Shown: positions 22,581 to 30,280, numbered from the stretch's first letter. The stretch is DNA of 38,010 nucleotides from Planctomycetota bacterium (GCA_022072415.1 JAJVHW010000065.1:1-38010), one strand, 5' to 3'. Notes: a model not told the origin generated them from the letters alone. Numbers and translations are program-made.

Positions 22581-23537
22581 CACCGTGTTCCATCCTTCGA
22601 AGTTCGCGGTCGGCATCGTGCCTCGGATTGCCTCCCCGTAGGACTCCACATCGGCGACTCGATCGGAGGGCGCCAGTTCGCGGCCGGACTCCCAGCCTCG
22701 CAATCGGCGCAAATCCGGCCATGTGGCGAGGTTCGTGTAGGCGACGCAGGCCGCACCGAGGACGCTGGCTGCGCGGAACTCCGGAACCCCCGTCCCGCGG
22801 GCCTCCGTATCCAGCCACTCGGCGAAATCGCCTGTGCGTAGAACGCGGCACCGCATCGTCAGCACCTGCCAGAGTTCCTGAACCGGTTGGGGCGTTGGAT
22901 CGTGCAGACCGGACGTCCGCGCGCGTGTGACCCAGCCGATTGGAGCCAGTTCCGCCGCCATCGTCCAGTCAGACGAGTCTGCCCTGGGGTCCTGCTGGAA
23001 GGATGATTCTGGAGGGGCGAGCTGGCGAGCCCACTGCGTCAGGTGCTCGCGAGCCGCTTCCAGATCACCTGCACTGTGGGCGGCTGCCGACAGCAGAAAG
23101 TGTACGCCGGCCGGTCGAGGCAGCGCCGCCTCAGGGCCATGATCGAGCAGCATCGACTCCAACGCCGATCTCAGCGAGGTGCTGCCGCTACGCTGCGCCC
23201 GCCTCACCAGCAGGCTCACGACTGCCTGCGACCCAGCGTTGCCCTCGCGGTAGCGGAGAGCGAGCTCGGCAACGTCGGCGTCATGCTTGACGCTCGGTGT
23301 CCGCGGTGGATTGGAGGCATCCTCCGGCGTACGGGAGTCGACGTCGTCGTTCCGGTTCTCTTGTGCGCGCCGCTTCTGCCCTCCCTCGGCTCGATGCGGA
23401 AGCGACTCGGGGCGCCCCTGATCCGCATCGCGACGCGGCGCGACTCGCGCGCCCGAGTCATCCGATGGATCGCGACTGCACGCCGTGACGGCGAGTATCG
23501 CCGCCAGCGCGACTCGCCGCGCAGTCTGTGGCGTCAC
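22461..23537 (-). CDS. Putative lipoprotein, paralog 3; first gene of the Cys-repeat operon
   Basis: From GTG 23537 the protein has 358 residues. It has a compact lipoprotein signal (T-P-Q-T-A-R-R-V-A-L-A-A-I-L-A-V-T-A-C, with lipobox V-T-A-C), a charged low-complexity linker to about residue 85, and a helical domain with L-A-P-I-G-W, F-A-E-W-L-D-T-E-A and the shared end F-L-V-D-R-D-W-G-D-D-A-A-A-V. It is the clearest lipoprotein of the three paralogs. TACCAT ends 8 nt before the start, marking the likely promoter of the whole leftward array. The stop overlaps the SPASM chimera start as GTGA. No known family was recognised. Confidence 0.72.
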   Translation of the reverse strand: MTPQTARRVALAAILAVTACSRDPSDDSGARVAPRRDADQGRPESLPHRAEGGQKRRAQENRNDDVDSRTPEDASNPPRTPSVKHDADVAELALRYREGNAGSQAVVSLLVRRAQRSGSTSLRSALESMLLDHGPEAALPRPAGVHFLLSAAAHSAGDLEAAREHLTQWARQLAPPESSFQQDPRADSSDWTMAAELAPIGWVTRARTSGLHDPTPQPVQELWQVLTMRCRVLRTGDFAEWLDTEARGTGVPEFRAASVLGAACVAYTNLATWPDLRRLRGWESGRELAPSDRVADVESYGEAIRGTMPTANFEGWNTVFGRWYLSRFLVDRDWGDDAAAVADLVEKGRTMLRAPVSK

Positions 23538-23545
23538 GAGGGACG

Positions 23546-23551
23546 ATGGTA
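23546..23551 (-). promoter_or_regulatory. Putative -10 (TACCAT) of the Cys-repeat operon
   Basis: TACCAT on the minus strand ends 8 nt before GTG 23537. The eight genes downstream are joined by overlaps or short gaps of 3-17 bp, except the 134-bp gap before ATG 18319, so this could drive all of them. Confidence 0.4.
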
Positions 23552-23620
23552 CGCTCCCCCGTCCTACCCTCAAGCGCACCGTCCGCGCGGCGCGGGTTCG
23601 ACGCGAGCGAGGGCCGACGT

Positions 23621-24517
23621 TCAGCCCGCACGCTCCCCCACGATCTCCACGACCCGGCACGGGGCGGTCTTGCCTTTCAGCGCGACGGTTGCGGTGCGGC
23701 CGCGGAGGAACGAGGCGGGGAGGCGGGCGTCGGCGTCGGCGGACACGAGGAGACGGGTGTCGGCGTCCTTGTTCGCGGACTCGATGCGCGAGGCGACGTT
23801 GACGGCGTCGCCGATCACGGTCTCCCGGCGGTTGTGCGCGGCGCCGAGGGTGCCGACGACGGCGGACCCGAAGTGGATGCCGGTGCGGGCCGTGAACGAG
23901 CGCCCGTAGGCCGCGGTCGTGTAGCGCGAGATCTGCGCCGCGGCGTCGGCGAGCGCGAGCGCGGCGCGCACGGCCTGCGGCGCGTCGGGGAAGACGGCCA
24001 TGAACCCGTCGCCCATGTAGTTGTCGATGCGGCCCCCGTGCGCGGCCGCGACGTCTCCGGCCGCGGCGAACCATCGTTCGAGCACGTGGACCACGTCGTA
24101 CGCGGGCAGCGCCTCGGAGATCGACGTGAACCCCGCGATGTCGGAGAAGAGGATCGCCATCTCCTCCTCGCGTCCGACCGCGCCGCCCGCGCCGGCGGCG
24201 GCGGACGCGAGCCGCACGTCGAGTTCGTCGAGCACGAGGCGCCGCACGGTGACGCCGCCGCCGCGGGCCGTGGTCTGGCACGCGAGGCGCGTCGCGTCGT
24301 CGAGCGACAATCGCGCCGCCATCGCGGACTCGGCGGCGTTCCGGGGCGCGCAGAGGTCCGTCCCGGACTCCACGCGCACGCGGCACGTCGAGCATCGCGC
24401 CTTCCCGCCGCACGCGCGGGCGATCGGCACCCCGGCCGCGACGAGCGCGTCGAGGAACGTCGCTTCCGGCGGGACGTCCACGGTCACGTCGTCGGGCAGC
24501 GCACGGAGATCGGTCAC
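23621..24517 (-). CDS. 2Fe-2S ferredoxin domain / class III adenylate-guanylate cyclase fusion
   Basis: The 298-residue protein begins with a plant/adrenodoxin-type 2Fe-2S domain: A-C-G-G-K-A-R-C-S-T-C (C-x5-C-x2-C) near residues 36-46 and a fourth Cys in R-L-A-C-Q-T. From about residue 115 it is a class III nucleotide cyclase with L-F-S-D-I-A-G-F-T (metal Asp), N-Y-M-G-D-G-F-M (second metal Asp) and G-D-A-V-N-V-A-S-R-I-E. It probably makes cAMP from ATP under redox or iron-sulfur control; that coupling is an inference from the fusion. GTG 24517 is preceded by TAGGCT 7 nt upstream. Confidence 0.92.
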   Translation of the reverse strand: MTDLRALPDDVTVDVPPEATFLDALVAAGVPIARACGGKARCSTCRVRVESGTDLCAPRNAAESAMAARLSLDDATRLACQTTARGGGVTVRRLVLDELDVRLASAAAGAGGAVGREEEMAILFSDIAGFTSISEALPAYDVVHVLERWFAAAGDVAAAHGGRIDNYMGDGFMAVFPDAPQAVRAALALADAAAQISRYTTAAYGRSFTARTGIHFGSAVVGTLGAAHNRRETVIGDAVNVASRIESANKDADTRLLVSADADARLPASFLRGRTATVALKGKTAPCRVVEIVGERAG

Positions 24518-24524
24518 CTGCGCC

Positions 24525-24530
24525 AGCCTA
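24525..24530 (-). promoter_or_regulatory. Putative -10 (TAGGCT), leaderless promoter of the cyclase gene
   Basis: TAGGCT on the minus strand ends 7 nt before GTG 24517 and lies across the end of the upstream acyltransferase gene (stop at 24528). Confidence 0.4.
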
Positions 24531-25289
24531 CCTTGCGGATGCCGGCGGCGCGACGGGCTCGCGCTCCTCCGGAGCCACGCCGATCGCGGCGCACGCGTCG
24601 GCGTGCGTGCGGTCCAGCGCCGCCTCCACGCGGCGGCACCACGCGGCGCGGGAGGCGTCGTCGAGTTCGCGGGGGACGCGAAGCTCCTCGCCGATCCGGA
24701 ACGCCACCTTCGTGAAGAACCAGGGCACGATGAAGCGGTCCCATGAGCGGAGCCGCTTCGCGCTGCGGCACTCGAAGGCGAGGGGGACGATCGGCGCTCC
24801 CGTGATCGCGGCGGCCTCGATGCATCCCGCCTGCGCCACGAGGCGAGGACCGCGCGGGCCGTCGGGCGTGATCGCCACGTCCCGTCCGCTCTCCAGCGTC
24901 TCGATGATCCCGCGGAGCGCGCGCGCGCCGCCCCGGCTGCTGGAGCCGCGGACCGAATGGAGCCCGATCCGCTCGATCGTGCGGGCGATGTACTCGCCGT
25001 CTCCGTGGAGCGAGATGAGGGCGTGGATGTCCTGGTCCGCCTGCGTGGAGACGCCGAGGAGGATCCGCGAGTGCCAGAGCACGTAGATGACGCCCGGCGA
25101 AGGGCGCCCCGCCGCGATGCGCGCGGCCCGCGCCGCCGCGAGCGAGCCGTCGGGCGGGCCGTCGTGGCGCCACGAGGCGCGCATCGCGCGGAGCAGCCAG
25201 GCGCCGAGGAACGACGCGACGCGGAACTTCAGACGGACCGTCTCCGGGCGTCCGCGCGGATCGCGTTCGGGCTCTTCGGGTTCGGGCAC
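24528..25289 (-). CDS. Lysophospholipid acyltransferase-like protein (DUF374)
   Basis: The 253-residue protein matches the DUF374 branch of glycerolipid acyltransferases: V-I-Y-V-L-W-H-S-R-I-L-L in place of the usual H-x4-D box, G-S-S-S-R-G-G-A-R-A-L, and A-I-T-P-D-G-P-R-G-P. These proteins are thought to move acyl groups onto lipid A-like or phospholipid acceptors at the inner membrane. A hydrophobic patch near residues 25-40 could anchor it. The start is GTG 25289, preceded by GACACT 7 nt upstream. Confidence 0.88.
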   Translation of the reverse strand: MPEPEEPERDPRGRPETVRLKFRVASFLGAWLLRAMRASWRHDGPPDGSLAAARAARIAAGRPSPGVIYVLWHSRILLGVSTQADQDIHALISLHGDGEYIARTIERIGLHSVRGSSSRGGARALRGIIETLESGRDVAITPDGPRGPRLVAQAGCIEAAAITGAPIVPLAFECRSAKRLRSWDRFIVPWFFTKVAFRIGEELRVPRELDDASRAAWCRRVEAALDRTHADACAAIGVAPEEREPVAPPASAR

Positions 25290-25296
25290 GGCGGCG

Positions 25297-25302
25297 AGTG
25301 TC
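25297..25302 (-). promoter_or_regulatory. Putative -10 (GACACT) for the DUF374 gene
   Basis: GACACT on the minus strand keeps A2/T6 and ends 7 nt before GTG 25289. It is weak alone and supported by the window-wide pattern. Confidence 0.3.
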
Positions 25303-25322
25303 GCCGCGCGGGGACGCGGCGG

Positions 25323-25922
25323 CTACTTCGCGTCCCGCTTGCGGCCGCCGCCCGGATCGTCGTCCCTGCCCTTGCGGTCGCCCTTGCCGTCGCCGCTCTT
25401 GCCGTCGGAGGACGGGGCGTCGCCTTCCGGCTTCCCGAGGAGGTTCGTCAGCACCTTCCCGACCGCGGCCGTGTCGGCGCCCGCGGCGGAGTGCTTCACC
25501 TTGCGCTTCCCGTCGAGGACGACGACGTACGGGAGGCCCTTCTCCGCGAACCGCTTGTAGAGGTCGCCCTTCGGGTCGGCGGCCTGCGGGAAGGAGAGCT
25601 TCGCGTCCTCGGCGAACTTCTTCGCGTCGGCCGCGGTCGCGTCGCGCGCGACGCCGATCAGGACGAGCGCCTGCTTCTCGCGCCCCTTCCGGAGCGCGCC
25701 CACCGCGGCGGCCTCCTCGGCCGCCCGCTTCTGCCACGTGCCGTAGAAGAAGAGGACGACGGTCTTCCCCTCGTGCGCGGAGAGCTTCTGCTCCGTGCCG
25801 TCGGCCATGGCGAGCGCGAGGTCGGGCGCCTCGTCGCCCACGGCGAGGACCCCGGCGAACGCCGCCGCCGCGGCCGCGACGAGCGCGGCGGGCGCGAGCA
25901 GGGCTCCGAGGTGGCGGTGCAT
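25323..25922 (-). CDS. Exported thioredoxin/redoxin-fold protein lacking the active-site cysteines
   Basis: The 199-residue protein has a Sec signal (L-L-A-P-A-A-L-V-A-A-A-A-A-A-F-A) and a redoxin-like core: G-D-E-A-P-D-L, T-V-V-L-F-F-Y-G-T-W-Q-K-R-A, V-L-I-G-V-A-R-D, and G-L-P-Y-V-V-V-L-D. In thioredoxins and TlpA the W is followed by C-x-x-C; here it reads W-Q-K-R, so no thiol-redox chemistry is expected. The C-terminus is a Lys/Asp/Gly-rich tail of about 35 residues. TACTCT at 25933-25938 would initiate downstream of the first in-frame ATG (25931), so ATG 25922 is preferred. Confidence 0.82.
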   Translation of the reverse strand: MHRHLGALLAPAALVAAAAAAFAGVLAVGDEAPDLALAMADGTEQKLSAHEGKTVVLFFYGTWQKRAAEEAAAVGALRKGREKQALVLIGVARDATAADAKKFAEDAKLSFPQAADPKGDLYKRFAEKGLPYVVVLDGKRKVKHSAAGADTAAVGKVLTNLLGKPEGDAPSSDGKSGDGKGDRKGRDDDPGGGRKRDAK

Positions 25923-26081
25923 GGTGCGCATGAGAGTACCCGATCTGCGGGGGGATCGAGGGCCCGCCCCCGAAGGGGAGGCCCGCGGCAGGTCCCGCAG
26001 AGGGAGGGATGCGAGCGATGTGCCGGGCCGCCCCGGCGCACCGTCAGGCTCGGCTCAGGCTCGCGGGCGGGGCGGCGGCGA

Positions 26082-26099
26082 TGTCCCCGCGCGGGGACA
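26082..26099. terminator. 18-bp perfect palindrome after the aspartate kinase stop
   Basis: TGTCCCCGCGCGGGGACA begins 2 bp after the lysC stop on the minus strand. It could fold as a short GC-rich hairpin. No T-run follows, so terminator activity is unproven. Confidence 0.4.
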
Positions 26100-26101
26100 G
26101 G

Positions 26102-27430
26102 TCAGACCCCGAAGAACTCCGCGTGGAGCGCCTTCACGGCCCGCTTCTCGTCTCCGCGGTCCACGAGCAGCGACACGTTGATCCGGCTCGCGCCGACCGA
26201 CACCATCCGCACCGGCACGGACTCGCGCTGCAGCACGGCGAAGACGCGGGTCAGGACGTCCGGCACGTCGCGGAGCCCCTCGCCCACGAGGCAGAGGATC
26301 GCCTTGTCGCCGTCCACGCGCACTTCGCTGAACTCGCGGAGCTCCGCGTCGGCGGCGGGGAGGTTCTTCGGGTTGTCGGTGGTCACCGTGACCGACACCT
26401 CGGACGTCGAGATCATGTCGATCACGATCTGGTGGCGCTCGAACACCTCGAACATGCGCCGCATGAACCCGACCTGGAGGAGCATCCGGTGCGACGTGAC
26501 GTGCACGGCGGTGATGCCGCCCTTGCTCGCGATCGACCGCACGCCCGGCTCCGACGCGGACGCGCGCAGGATGAGCGTCCCGGGATGCTCCGGCCGCATG
26601 GTGTTCAGCACGCGGATCGGGATGTCCTTCCACACCGCCGGCTGGATCGTGGCCGGGTGGATCACCTTGGCGCCGTAGTACGCGAGCTCCGCCGCCTCCT
26701 CGAAGCTCATGCGATCGAGGCTCCGCGCGCCGGCGACGATCCGCGGATCGGCCGACATCACGCCGTCCACGTCGGTCCAGATCTCGATCTCCGCCGCGCC
26801 GAGCGCCGCACCGAAGATCGCCGCCGAGTAGTCCGACCCGCCGCGGCCGAGCGTCGTGATGTAGCCGTCGCCGTCCTTCGCGACGAATCCGGTCACCACC
26901 GGCAGGAGCCCGTCGTCGAACGCCGCGTCGAGCGCCGCCTCGATCCGCTCGTAGCTCTCGGGCTGCACGTGCGCGGAGCCGTAGGTGGCGTCGGTGACGA
27001 GGCCCACGTCGTACGCCATGTACGCGCGGGCGGGAAGCCCTGCGGCGACCATCGCCGCGGCAGAGATCCGCGCCGAGCAGCGCTCGCCGAAGCTCATCAT
27101 GCGGTCGAGGCTGCGGAGCGTGAGGTCGCCGACCAGCGAGATGCCGCGGAGGAGCGTCTCGAGCTCGTCGAGCTCGTCGTCGATGAGCCCGGGTTCGAGC
27201 GAGAGGTCGGCGATGAGCCCTTCGAGCCGCGCCCGGAGCGGCGCGGGGTCGGCGTGTCCGGCCGCCGCATGGTGGGCGAGCTCGATGAGCTGGTTCGTGA
27301 CTCCGGACTGCGCCGACACGACGACCGCCACCCGCCCGTCGGCCGCCGCGCGGCCGCGGACGATCGCGACGACGCCGCGGATCCGCTCCGCATCGCCGAC
27401 CGACGTGCCGCCGAACTTGAGGACGCGCAT
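26102..27430 (-). CDS. lysC: Aspartate kinase
   Basis: Aspartate kinase phosphorylates aspartate at the first step to lysine, threonine, methionine and diaminopimelate. The 442-residue protein begins K-F-G-G-T-S-V-G, has M-S-F-G-E-R, G-R-G-G-S-D-Y-S-A and E-I-W-T-D-V-D-G-V. Two C-terminal ACT domains (about residues 300-370 and 375-440) are the usual site of feedback inhibition; which amino acid binds cannot be told. The start is ATG 27430, where the conserved N-terminus begins. It is divergent from the LeuA-family gene across a 117-bp gap. Confidence 0.96.
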   Translation of the reverse strand: MRVLKFGGTSVGDAERIRGVVAIVRGRAAADGRVAVVVSAQSGVTNQLIELAHHAAAGHADPAPLRARLEGLIADLSLEPGLIDDELDELETLLRGISLVGDLTLRSLDRMMSFGERCSARISAAAMVAAGLPARAYMAYDVGLVTDATYGSAHVQPESYERIEAALDAAFDDGLLPVVTGFVAKDGDGYITTLGRGGSDYSAAIFGAALGAAEIEIWTDVDGVMSADPRIVAGARSLDRMSFEEAAELAYYGAKVIHPATIQPAVWKDIPIRVLNTMRPEHPGTLILRASASEPGVRSIASKGGITAVHVTSHRMLLQVGFMRRMFEVFERHQIVIDMISTSEVSVTVTTDNPKNLPAADAELREFSEVRVDGDKAILCLVGEGLRDVPDVLTRVFAVLQRESVPVRMVSVGASRINVSLLVDRGDEKRAVKALHAEFFGV

Positions 27431-27547
27431 GGGGACGATGATGCAGCGGAGACGCCGCCGATCCGCGAACTTCCGCATTGCGCAAGTTGGTCCGGGAGGG
27501 GCGTCCCCCGCTACGATCCCCGATTCCTCAGACACCGGAGACGCCCC

Positions 27548-28777
27548 ATGCCGACCGAGCCGCGCCGCGAGGACCTCATCTACGACTGGAACACGGTGGA
27601 CGCGCCGCCGAAGCCGACGCACAAGGCGGCGTTCGACGACGAGTCCCTCCGCGACGGCCTCCAGTCCCCCTCCGTCCGGAACCCGACCATCGCCCAGAAG
27701 ATCGAGATCCTCCACCGCATCCACGCGCTCGGGATCGACTCGGTGAACCTCGGCCTCCCCGGGGCCGGCGCGCACGCGGTGGCGCACGTCGAGGCGCTCG
27801 CGCGCGAGATCGTGTCCACGAAGATGGCGATCGACCCGAACTGCGCGGCGCGCACGCTCGAGGCCGACATCCGCCCCGTGGCCGAGATCCAGCAGCGCAC
27901 CGGGCTCTCGCTCGAGTCCGCGGTGTTCCTCGGGTCGTCGCAGATCCGGCTCCTCGTCGAGGAGTGGGACATCCGGAAGCTCCTCAAGCTCACGATCGAC
28001 GCGGTCACCTTCGCGAAGAAGGAGGGGCTCCGCGTGATGTACGTGACCGAGGACACGACGCGGACCCACCCCGACATCGTGGACCAGCTCTACCGCGCGG
28101 CGATCGAGCACGGCGCGTCCCGCGTCGTGGTCTGCGACACGGTCGGCCACTCCACGCCGAACGGCGTGCGGAAGCTCGTGTCCTTCGTGAAGGACCTCAT
28201 CCGGAAGACGAACCCGTCGGTCCAGCTCGACTGGCACGGGCACCGCGACCGCGGGCTCGACGTGATCAACGCGATCACCGCCTACGAGGCCGGCTGCGAC
28301 CGCCTCCACGGCGCGGGCATCGGGATCGGCGAGCGGGCGGGGAACTGCCCCATGGACACGCTCCTCGTGAACATGAAGCTCCTCGGCTACATCGACAACG
28401 ACCTCCGCGGCCTCATGGAGTACGTCCGCGCGGTCTCGACCTACACCGAGGTCCCGATCCCGAAGAACTACCCCGTCGTCGGGTCCGACGCCTTCGAGAC
28501 GGCGACCGGCGTCCACGCCGCGGCGGTGATCAAGGCCCTCGCCCGCGGCGACACGTGGCTCGCGAACCGCGTCTACTCGGGCGTCCCCGCCGACGAGTTC
28601 GGGCTGGAGCAGGTCATCACCGTGGGCCCGATGAGCGGGAAGAGCAACTGCGTCTTCTGGCTCCAGCGCCACGGCTTCGAGGCCACGGACGACCGCGTGG
28701 ACCGCGTGTTCCGGGCCGCGAAGCAGGCGAACAAGGTGCTGACCGACGCCGAGATCCGCGCGGCGCTCACCGCGTAG
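27548..28777 (+). CDS. LeuA/HMGL-family acyltransferase (2-isopropylmalate synthase homolog)
   Basis: The 409-residue protein belongs to the DRE-TIM metallolyase superfamily. It shows D-D-E-S-L-R-D-G-L-Q-S-P-S (metal and catalytic Asp-Arg), H-G-H-R-D-R-G-L (metal His pair) and G-A-G-I-G-I-G-E-R-A-G-N-C-P. It has a helical C-terminal subdomain but no room for the regulatory LeuA domain of full 2-isopropylmalate synthase (about 500 residues). It could therefore be a short LeuA, homocitrate synthase or citramalate synthase; substrate choice is not resolved. GGAG lies 8 nt before ATG 27548, and TACGAT at 27512-27517 is a possible -10. Confidence 0.85.
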   Translation: MPTEPRREDLIYDWNTVDAPPKPTHKAAFDDESLRDGLQSPSVRNPTIAQKIEILHRIHALGIDSVNLGLPGAGAHAVAHVEALAREIVSTKMAIDPNCAARTLEADIRPVAEIQQRTGLSLESAVFLGSSQIRLLVEEWDIRKLLKLTIDAVTFAKKEGLRVMYVTEDTTRTHPDIVDQLYRAAIEHGASRVVVCDTVGHSTPNGVRKLVSFVKDLIRKTNPSVQLDWHGHRDRGLDVINAITAYEAGCDRLHGAGIGIGERAGNCPMDTLLVNMKLLGYIDNDLRGLMEYVRAVSTYTEVPIPKNYPVVGSDAFETATGVHAAAVIKALARGDTWLANRVYSGVPADEFGLEQVITVGPMSGKSNCVFWLQRHGFEATDDRVDRVFRAAKQANKVLTDAEIRAALTA

Positions 28778-28784
28778 GCGTTCA

Positions 28785-29015
28785 CCCGGATCATTCACGA
28801 GGGTTCGCGCGAGAACGGCATTCAACTCGCGGACTGCCTGCACCGTACGTCGATTCCGCCGACGGTCGCCCGGCGACGGACTGTCCTGGCCGAGATCCGC
28901 GGGATGCGATGCAAGGAGGAGACCGCAGAGCGACTTCGGCAAGTCGGTCAAGGGCTCCGACGCAGCAGCGCGCCCGCGGGCTCGGCCAGGCGCGAAGCCT
29001 CGTGAATGATCCGGG
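28785..29015. mobile_element. 231-bp MITE-like element with IS1380-type ends
   Basis: The ends are inverted repeats, CCCGGATCATTCACGAGG at the left and its exact complement at the right. With one mismatch the match continues through TTCGCGC, so 26 of 27 bases pair (28784-28810 with 28990-29016). The 4-bp TTCA occurs on both sides (28781-28784 and 29016-29019) as a target-site duplication. No transposase ORF fits inside, so it is non-autonomous. End sequence and 4-bp duplication recall the IS1380 family. It sits in the gap between two convergent genes. Confidence 0.85.
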
Positions 29016-29016
29016 T

Positions 29017-29265
29017 TCAGGCGCCGTTCGAGGACGGCGCAGCCGCCGCCGGCGCGAGGCCGTTCCGCTGCTTCCAGACGAGGCTCCGGATGCAGGTGCC
29101 GCACTTGTGGTAGTTCTCGGCCTGGCGCTTCGCGCAGATGTCGCGCGAGATCAGGTGCGTGATCAGGCCGGGCACCTCGGTGGCGCGCTGCGGGCAGAGG
29201 ATGTAGTACTCCGCGTCCGGACCGGTGCTGATCGTCCCCGTAGGGGTGTTGATCTGGATCGTCAT
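29017..29265 (-). CDS. Small four-cysteine protein of unknown function
   Basis: The 82-residue soluble protein has Cys in Y-Y-I-L-C-P-Q-R, R-D-I-C-A-K-R and H-K-C-G-T-C. These four cysteines, two in C-x-x-C, could bind zinc or an iron-sulfur cluster. A tail of Ala/Pro/Ser follows. No family was recognised. The stop codon TGA lies in the TTCA duplicated by the adjacent mobile element, so the C-terminus is at the target site but not interrupted. ATG 29265 is the only start before the conserved part. The 151 bp upstream to the isomerase gene hold no other ORF. Confidence 0.65.
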   Translation of the reverse strand: MTIQINTPTGTISTGPDAEYYILCPQRATEVPGLITHLISRDICAKRQAENYHKCGTCIRSLVWKQRNGLAPAAAAPSSNGA

Positions 29266-29416
29266 GGCTCTCTGGCGGATTCTTATCGGCAGCGGAGGCC
29301 CGGAACAAGGGGGAATCCCGGGGCCGGGGGGCCTCTCAGGCTCGGGCAGGCTCGATTTTCCCCCCGGATTCCGGCCGCGGCCGGGGTCCGGACGGGGGGT
29401 TCCGGGCGTGACGAAA

Positions 29417-30256
29417 TCAGAACCCGAGGCGCCGGAGGTGAGTCCCCGCCGCGGGCAGGACGGCGTGCGCGCGGTGGGAATCGCGGCTGAGTTCCACGGA
29501 AACGGGGCCCCGGAAGCCGATCTCGGCGAGGACCGCCGGCACGCCGGAGAGATCCAGGGTGCCCTCCCCGAACGGGAGGTGTTCGTGAACCCCCTCGCGC
29601 ATGTCCTCGACCTGCACGTCGAGGAGGTGGTCACGATGTTCCCGGAGGATCGCGGCGGGGCTCCCCTCGCGCTGGCAGTGGACGTGCCCGAGGTCCAGTG
29701 CGAGCCCGAATCCGGGGTGCCGCACGCGCGACCTCAGCGCGTCGAATTCCGCCACGGTCGCGACGAACATCCCGGGCTCGGGCTCGAGCGCGGCGCGGAG
29801 CCCGGCGGCGGCGCAGTCGGCGGCCGTGCCCTCGCACTCGGCGGCGAGGCGCGCGAGGCCCGCCTCCCGGCCGAGGTCCGCGGGCGCCGCGCCGCTCCAG
29901 AAGGACAGCACGGTCGCCCCGAGGTCGCGCCCGGTCGCCGCGCAGCGGCGGTAGAAGTCCCGACGCGCGGCGCGGGCCGCCGGGTCGGGGTCCATCAGGT
30001 TCGGGTGGTGCTTCCGCCGCGGGTCGAGCACGTAGCGGGCGCCCGTCTGGATCGAACACGAGAGCCCCCGGCGCGCGAGGTGCGCCGCCACCGCCGCGAC
30101 CTCGGACGCCGCGGCGCGGAACGGGTCCAGATGGGCGACGTCGGGGGTGAGCGCGATCCCGTCGAAGCCGTGGTCGGCGACGAGATCGATGGCGTCGGCC
30201 AGGCGGTGGTGCGCGAGGCCGTTCGTGTTGTAGAGGAGGGGACGCTCGCGGGACAT
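29417..30256 (-). CDS. Sugar-phosphate isomerase/epimerase-like TIM barrel (AP endonuclease 2 family)
   Basis: The 279-residue protein has the xylose-isomerase-like TIM-barrel pattern: H-G-F-D-G-I-A-L-T near the start, E-P-E-P-G-M in the middle, L-A-L-D-L-G-H-V-H-C, D-V-Q-V-E-D-M and V-S-V-E-L-S. Asp, His and Glu of these motifs form the metal site in the family. Members act on diverse sugars, myo-inositol derivatives or DNA, so the substrate is open. ATG 30256 has TACGAT 8 nt upstream. It is divergent from the aminotransferase gene with a 37-bp gap containing opposed promoters. Confidence 0.85.
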   Translation of the reverse strand: MSRERPLLYNTNGLAHHRLADAIDLVADHGFDGIALTPDVAHLDPFRAAASEVAAVAAHLARRGLSCSIQTGARYVLDPRRKHHPNLMDPDPAARAARRDFYRRCAATGRDLGATVLSFWSGAAPADLGREAGLARLAAECEGTAADCAAAGLRAALEPEPGMFVATVAEFDALRSRVRHPGFGLALDLGHVHCQREGSPAAILREHRDHLLDVQVEDMREGVHEHLPFGEGTLDLSGVPAVLAEIGFRGPVSVELSRDSHRAHAVLPAAGTHLRRLGF

Positions 30257-30264
30257 CGACCCGC

Positions 30265-30270
30265 ATCGTA
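30265..30270 (-). promoter_or_regulatory. Putative -10 (TACGAT), leaderless promoter of the isomerase-like gene
   Basis: TACGAT on the minus strand ends 8 nt before ATG 30256. Confidence 0.45.
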
Positions 30271-30280
30271 GCCCGCGCGG

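Noticed and set aside
26102-29308. 1068-residue minus-strand open frame as an N-terminally extended aspartate kinase
   Set aside because: The conserved kinase starts at ATG 27430; the extension is antisense to the LeuA-family gene and crosses the mobile element.
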